DNA of 64,000 nt, from the NCBI GenBank assembly GCA_046350115.1, contig JAXMAZ010000013.1, positions 1 to 64,000 of the forward strand, given 5' to 3'. Of this stretch, positions 60,559-64,000 are shown one piece after another; within the stretch, counting starts at the first letter, position 1, and the number at the start of each line of letters is the position of its first letter. The position numbers and the translations under genes were made by a program. This DNA comes from JAXMAZ01 sp046350115. Its GTDB lineage: Bacteria > Planctomycetota > Planctomycetia > Gemmatales > Gemmataceae. The notes beneath the pieces were generated by a model. That model was not told the origin of the DNA and did not search any database. It was given only the letters and a program-made list of their open reading frames with translations.

Positions 60559-61590
60559 TCATGCCGCGAGTGTGAACAGGGCCGCCGCCTGCACGTCGAG
60601 CGCCGTCCGGTCGCCCGCGTACTCCGCCTGCTGGGCGAGCCGGGTGAGCGCGTCCACCAGCGCGAACAGGGTGAACCGCCCGCCGGCCACCGACTCCACC
60701 GCCTGCCTGGCGAGCGTTCGGGTGAGGCCGTGCTTCACCAACTCCTTCATCGCCTCTTCGGCGTCCGCCCCGAGCGCCTGCCCCATCGCCCTCCGGACCA
60801 CCCGCACGAACCCGTCCCGCCGCTCGTCCCGCTTGCGGGCGAGGGCTTCGACGTGCCGGCGGATCTCGCCGAGCGCGCCCGCGACGTTCGCCGTGTGCTT
60901 GCGGCTGAAGTCGATCACCTCCACCGCGTCCCACACGATGTGGTTGGCGCACACCGCCTGGAACCAGAACGTCTGCACCCCGACCGACCGCTTGCCCACC
61001 TCCGAGTTCCAGACGAAGAACCCGGGGGCGAACGCCTGGTCGCCGACCTCCGCCCAGCCGGCCGGGTCGATGAGGAAGCAGAACAGGTCCTGCTCCCCGC
61101 AGTACAGCCCGGTGCCGCCGGCCACCCCCGTCTGGGGCGGTTGGAAGTCGGTGGCGACCTCGGCGAGCATGCCGACCAGGTCGGCGTTGGGCAGGCGGGT
61201 GTACGCCGTCCCGTGGACGGATCGCACGCCGTCCCCGCGGGTGAGCAGTTGCAGCGGCTTGTTCCCGCCGGGGAGCGTCTCCCGGAACACCCGGGCGGCG
61301 GTGTCCGGGGCGAGCCGGTTGACCGTTTCCTTGCCCACTCGGGCAAGCCCACAGAGCTGTCCGAAACTCCAGTCGTTCAGTGCGAACGGGCCGTCGCCCC
61401 CGGCGGCGAGGCCGAGGCGGGCGTCCGCCGTCGCGGTCGGAGTCAGCGCGGCCGGCGGGTGCCAGCGGTCGAGCGACTCGTCCTTCTCCCGCCGGCAGTG
61501 GGCGAGGAGCGCGTCGACGGTCGGGAACCGCTCGTCCGGCGCGCGGCGAAACAGTTCCCGGCTCGCGCGGGTCAGGGTTTGCGTGATCAC
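60559..61590 (-). CDS. DUF932 family plasmid/phage-type protein
   Basis: A 343-residue protein from the GTG 61588-61590. The DUF932 domain is spread over the protein: WSFGQLCGLARVGKETVNRL, LPNADLVGMLAEVATDF, LYCGEQDLFCFLIDPAGWAE, FFVWNSEVGKRSVGVQTFWF, QAVCANHIVWDAVEVIDFSR and HTANVAGALGEIRRHVEAL. DUF932 proteins are encoded by many plasmids and phages and are of unknown role. The final 18 residues recur as a stub near 33.45 kb. It marks a second mobile patch independent of the large element. Confidence 0.85.
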   Translation of the reverse strand: MITQTLTRASRELFRRAPDERFPTVDALLAHCRREKDESLDRWHPPAALTPTATADARLGLAAGGDGPFALNDWSFGQLCGLARVGKETVNRLAPDTAARVFRETLPGGNKPLQLLTRGDGVRSVHGTAYTRLPNADLVGMLAEVATDFQPPQTGVAGGTGLYCGEQDLFCFLIDPAGWAEVGDQAFAPGFFVWNSEVGKRSVGVQTFWFQAVCANHIVWDAVEVIDFSRKHTANVAGALGEIRRHVEALARKRDERRDGFVRVVRRAMGQALGADAEEAMKELVKHGLTRTLARQAVESVAGGRFTLFALVDALTRLAQQAEYAGDRTALDVQAAALFTLAA

Positions 61591-62197
61591 GGGTGTTCTC
61601 GTGAGGGAACAGGGATGGGTCAGTGAGAAACCTAATCGTGTTGCACCACCGGCCTCTCGGCCGGCCGGGTGATGGCGGCCGCGAGGTCGGGGTGAGCGTC
61701 TCGCGAACGGGTGCGGCGGAAAGAGCGACCGGGCTACTCCTCGGACTCCTCACGGCTATCACGGGCCGGCCTCGGACGGCAACCGATCCGTTACGCCGCA
61801 CGACGCGTTTGCTCTCTCCCTGCGGGAGTGATAAAGCCCGCCGGAACGGCCGCTCTTTCTGATGTGACCATCTCGCGTCGATGCAACGAACGCCGACTCC
61901 CCGCACCCGAGCAGTTCGGGGAGGCCGGTGGTGCAGAAATTCGGTTTTTTTCCTCTCCTCATACGGAGACCCATCCCATGCCCGTCTGAGCGGCGGTGCG
62001 GCGACCGATGCCGCGCCGCGGACGACTGCCCCGACCGCCGGGCCGCCCGACGCACGGGAGCGCAACGGACCGCACGCGACGTACGTCGCGTGTCACCGGG
62101 GCTCCGCCCCGGGTTCACCCTGACACACCCGCGCACGACGCGCCGCCGGAAACCGGCAGTCACGTCCTGCGCCACAGTCCCCTACCGAGGTTACGTC
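61591..62197. other. 607-base noncoding region
   Basis: No convincing gene is seen between the divergent DUF932 gene and the small plasmid-type genes. It contains a hairpin (CCG-A-CTCCCC with GGGGAG-G-CCGG) at 61893-61928, a T7 run soon after, and the palindrome listed separately. It probably carries divergent promoters and operator sites. Confidence 0.5.
62073..62092. promoter_or_regulatory. Perfect 20-bp palindrome
   Basis: CACGCGACGTACGTCGCGTG is its own reverse complement over all 20 bases. It lies about 105 bases before the small gene at 62198 and 480 bases before the DUF932 start, in the divergent spacer. It may be an operator or a partition-type site. Confidence 0.5.
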
Positions 62198-62497
62198 ATG
62201 GCTGCGAGGAACGGCCCGGAGCGAACGGGCCAACGGGGCGATGCGCCCCGCGAGGACAAGCCGGCCAACAAGCCGGTCCACGAGGTGCGGCTCGGCCGCA
62301 TCCGGGTCGCCGTCTGGCTGAACGACACCGAGAACGGGCCGCGGTACAACGTGCAGATCACCCGGCTCTACAAGGACAAGAACGACAAGTGGCAGGACTC
62401 GGCCAGCTTCGGCCGGGACGACCTACCGCTCGTCGCGAAGGTGGCCGACCTGGCAATGGTGTGGATGTACGAGCACCCGGCCGCGGCCGAGAAGTAA
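62198..62497 (+). CDS. Small plasmid-type protein (99 aa)
   Basis: A 99-residue protein starting MAARNGPERTGQRGDAPRED (basic and disordered) followed by a compact domain: VHEVRLGRIRVAVWLNDTEN, GPRYNVQITRLYKDKNDKWQ and FGRDDLPLVAKVADLAMVWM. Proteins of this pattern occur in planctomycete plasmids and mobile regions; the strand-turn-strand layout suggests single-strand or nucleic-acid binding, though that is a guess. It is followed after 15 bases by another small gene. Confidence 0.65.
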   Translation: MAARNGPERTGQRGDAPREDKPANKPVHEVRLGRIRVAVWLNDTENGPRYNVQITRLYKDKNDKWQDSASFGRDDLPLVAKVADLAMVWMYEHPAAAEK

Positions 62498-62512
62498 CCG
62501 AGGAGGTGCCAC

Positions 62513-62794
62513 ATGGTCCCTCCGCACCTGTTGCCCGTCCCGCTCGGGCAGACGGTCATCACCCCGGCGGCGGCAGCCGCCCTCGAACAACCGGACGTGG
62601 TGACGGCGCTCCGCCGCCACGCCTCCGGTGACTGGGGTGAGGTCGATGCCGACGACCGGCGGGCGAACGGCAACGCCCTCCGCGACGGTACGCGACTCCT
62701 GTCGGCGTACACGTCGGCTGGCGGCACCCGGTTCTGGGTGATCACCGAGGCCGACCGTTCGGTGACGACCGTGCTCCTGCCGGACGACTACTGA
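62513..62794 (+). CDS. Small plasmid-related protein (93 aa)
   Basis: A 93-residue protein with PLGQTVITPAAAAALEQPD, LRRHASGDWGEVDADDRRAN, and the ending FWVITEADRSVTTVLLPDDY. I recall this as a protein of unknown function seen on plasmids and in ICEs, where the WVITEADRSVTTVLLP end is highly conserved. A GAGGAGG ribosome-binding site precedes the ATG at 62513. It forms a probable operon with the 99-residue gene. Confidence 0.75.
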   Translation: MVPPHLLPVPLGQTVITPAAAAALEQPDVVTALRRHASGDWGEVDADDRRANGNALRDGTRLLSAYTSAGGTRFWVITEADRSVTTVLLPDDY

Positions 62795-63056
62795 CCACGG
62801 TTTTGCAACAAGGCCCGCCGCACCACCGGGCCTCTCTGATCCAATCGCCCTTCCGAAGGGTAGCCGTCCGGTGACTGGCGCCCCATCCGAGCTGGCATCG
62901 TTCCGGGCTACGGGATATTTTCTCCGTCCAGGCATCCTGCCGTGATGGCCTCTGATGCTGCTTGCACCGACTTTCGGCGAGGATGTCTCGGCACTTCAGC
63001 CCCGCCCCCCGCGATGGTAGAATCGCACTCCGGTGCCCAGCGCCGGAGTTGCCCTC

Positions 63057-64000
63057 ATGCCCGCCTCGCACGACCCGACTCGGACGATCCCGCCCGGCGG
63101 CACCGTGGATGCCACCCGTGACCCCGACCCCGGGCCGACTGGGCACGCCGCCCCCGACCCGGATGCCACCACCGACGGGCCATACAACACGGCCGGCACA
63201 TCACCGACGCCGCCCTCAACCGGGCGGTACGTCTTCGCGGAAGAGTTGGCCGCTGGCGGGATGGGTGTCGTCTATCGCGCCTCTGACACCGTCCTCGGCC
63301 GCGAGGTCGCGGTAAAGGTACTACGGGACAAGTTCAACCCCGACTCCGGGACCGCCCGGCGGTTCCTCGACGAGGCCCGGATCACCGGCCAACTCCAGCA
63401 CCCCAACATCCCGGCCGTCCACGATATGGGAGTCCTGTCCGATGGCCGACCGTTCCTGGCGATGAAGCTGATCAAAGGGCAGACGCTCGATTGTTTGCTG
63501 GCTGCTCGCCCGGACCCGGCCCACAACCAGGGCCGGTTCGTGGCGGCGTTCGAGCAGGTGTGCCAGGCCGTCGCTTATGCCCACGCCCACGGGGTGGTCC
63601 ACCGCGACCTGAAGCCGGCGAACGTGATGGTCGGGGCGTTCGGCGAGGTCCAGGTCATGGACTGGGGGCTCGCTAAGGTGCTCAAGTCGCGGGCCGAGGA
63701 ATCGACCGCGTCGGAAGAGACGGCGCCGGGCACGGCGGTGGTGAGTCTGCGGGAAGCGGACGGCCTGGAAACCCGGGCCGGGAGCGTGCTGGGGACGCCG
63801 GCGTTCATGCCGCCGGAGCAGGCGGTCGGGGCGGTGGACACGGTTGACATGCGGAGCGACGTGTTCGGCCTGGGGGCCGTGCTGGCGGTTGTGCTGACCG
63901 GGCAGGCTCCGTTCGTGGCGGGGTCATCGGAGTCGACGCGGGTAATGGCGGCCCAGGGAGACGTGGTGGGGTGCTTCGCCCGGCTGGATGGGTGCGGGGC
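63057..64000 (+). CDS. Ser/Thr protein kinase, cut by the window edge
   Basis: The first 314 residues or so of a Hanks-type kinase. After a Pro/Asp-rich N-tail come the glycine loop AEELAAGGMGVVYRASD, VAVKVLRDK, ARRFLDEARITGQLQHPNI, HRDLKPANVMVGAFG, DWGLAK (in place of DFG) and MPPEQAVGAV. It closely resembles the kinase at 47809-49260 (shared ARITGQLQHP, PFLAMKLI, GEVQVMDWGLAK). GGAG lies eight bases before the ATG at 63057. The C-terminal part is not in the window. The spacer 62795-63056 has no gene. Confidence 0.85.
   Translation, partial: MPASHDPTRTIPPGGTVDATRDPDPGPTGHAAPDPDATTDGPYNTAGTSPTPPSTGRYVFAEELAAGGMGVVYRASDTVLGREVAVKVLRDKFNPDSGTARRFLDEARITGQLQHPNIPAVHDMGVLSDGRPFLAMKLIKGQTLDCLLAARPDPAHNQGRFVAAFEQVCQAVAYAHAHGVVHRDLKPANVMVGAFGEVQVMDWGLAKVLKSRAEESTASEETAPGTAVVSLREADGLETRAGSVLGTPAFMPPEQAVGAVDTVDMRSDVFGLGAVLAVVLTGQAPFVAGSSESTRVMAAQGDVVGCFARLDGCG

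Noticed and set aside
60047..62065. 672-residue minus-strand frame across DUF6166 and the DUF932 gene
   Set aside because: Only its last 107 residues (DUF6166) look real. The rest is another frame of the DUF932 gene and noncoding DNA.
1..64000. CRISPR array or insertion sequence with transposase
   Set aside because: No regularly spaced direct repeats and no transposase gene were seen on either strand.

Overview
The window reads as high-GC DNA from a planctomycete of the Gemmata type. I infer this from several features: a DUF1559 pseudopilin-like protein; giant Ser/Thr kinases fused to WD40 and TPR repeats and paired with ECF sigma factors; two exported proteins carrying the N-terminal 'LExLxxRxxP' planctomycete motif; and paralogous families otherwise typical of that group. 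No rRNA gene and no complete tRNA gene was found.

Layout. (1) 1-5160 is chromosomal: a membrane protein, a methyltransferase and a patatin lipase, each broken by several single-base frameshifts, followed by an intact DEAD-box RNA helicase. (2) About 5.4-31.4 kb is an integrative, mobilizable element. It carries a MobF relaxase with a long structured noncoding region in front of it, a small zinc-ribbon protein behind a strong promoter, a serine recombinase plus WGR protein, a 1703-residue methylase-helicase, XRE and ECF-sigma regulators, a ParB-like protein and a coupling protein (VirD4/TraG) split into three overlapping genes. After these come tiny accessory genes, an excisionase-like HTH protein, a two-gene membrane/soluble cargo module, a run of small exported proteins each with its own terminator, and a tyrosine integrase. 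Beside the integrase lies the 3' half of a tRNA-Pro(CGG) gene, which is the likely attachment core. No mating-pair-formation genes (VirB4 and others) are present, so the element probably relies on a helper. (3) 31.5-33.5 kb holds a DUF1016 nuclease and scraps of a DUF932 module. The same module reappears at 59.5-61.6 kb in complementary form.

(4) 33.5-59.2 kb is chromosomal-type DNA rich in signalling genes. It contains a STAS-like protein, exported surface proteins, a 1481-residue kinase-WD40-TPR protein and a nearly identical second kinase copy interrupted by homopolymer indels. It also contains a DUF1559 protein and a lipoprotein, ECF sigma factors with kinases, a PH-like membrane protein, an LGFP-repeat protein, a second sigma/kinase pair on the minus strand and a large secreted LTxEQ-repeat protein. 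Remnants show that kinase-TPR plus sigma-factor units were duplicated in tandem. (5) 59.2-63 kb is a second plasmid-like patch with DUF6166, DUF932 and two small plasmid-type proteins. The window ends inside another Ser/Thr kinase.

How the genes fit together: relaxase, ParB-like protein, T4CP, integrase and excisionase-like protein form the transfer and integration core. The methylase-helicase, WGR, membrane/TPR pair, O-antigen-ligase-like protein and exported amidase are cargo or protection functions. The XRE protein and the ECF sigma factor are divergent and sit between the two main transcription blocks, so they probably control them. All statements come from reading the sequence; no database search was run.
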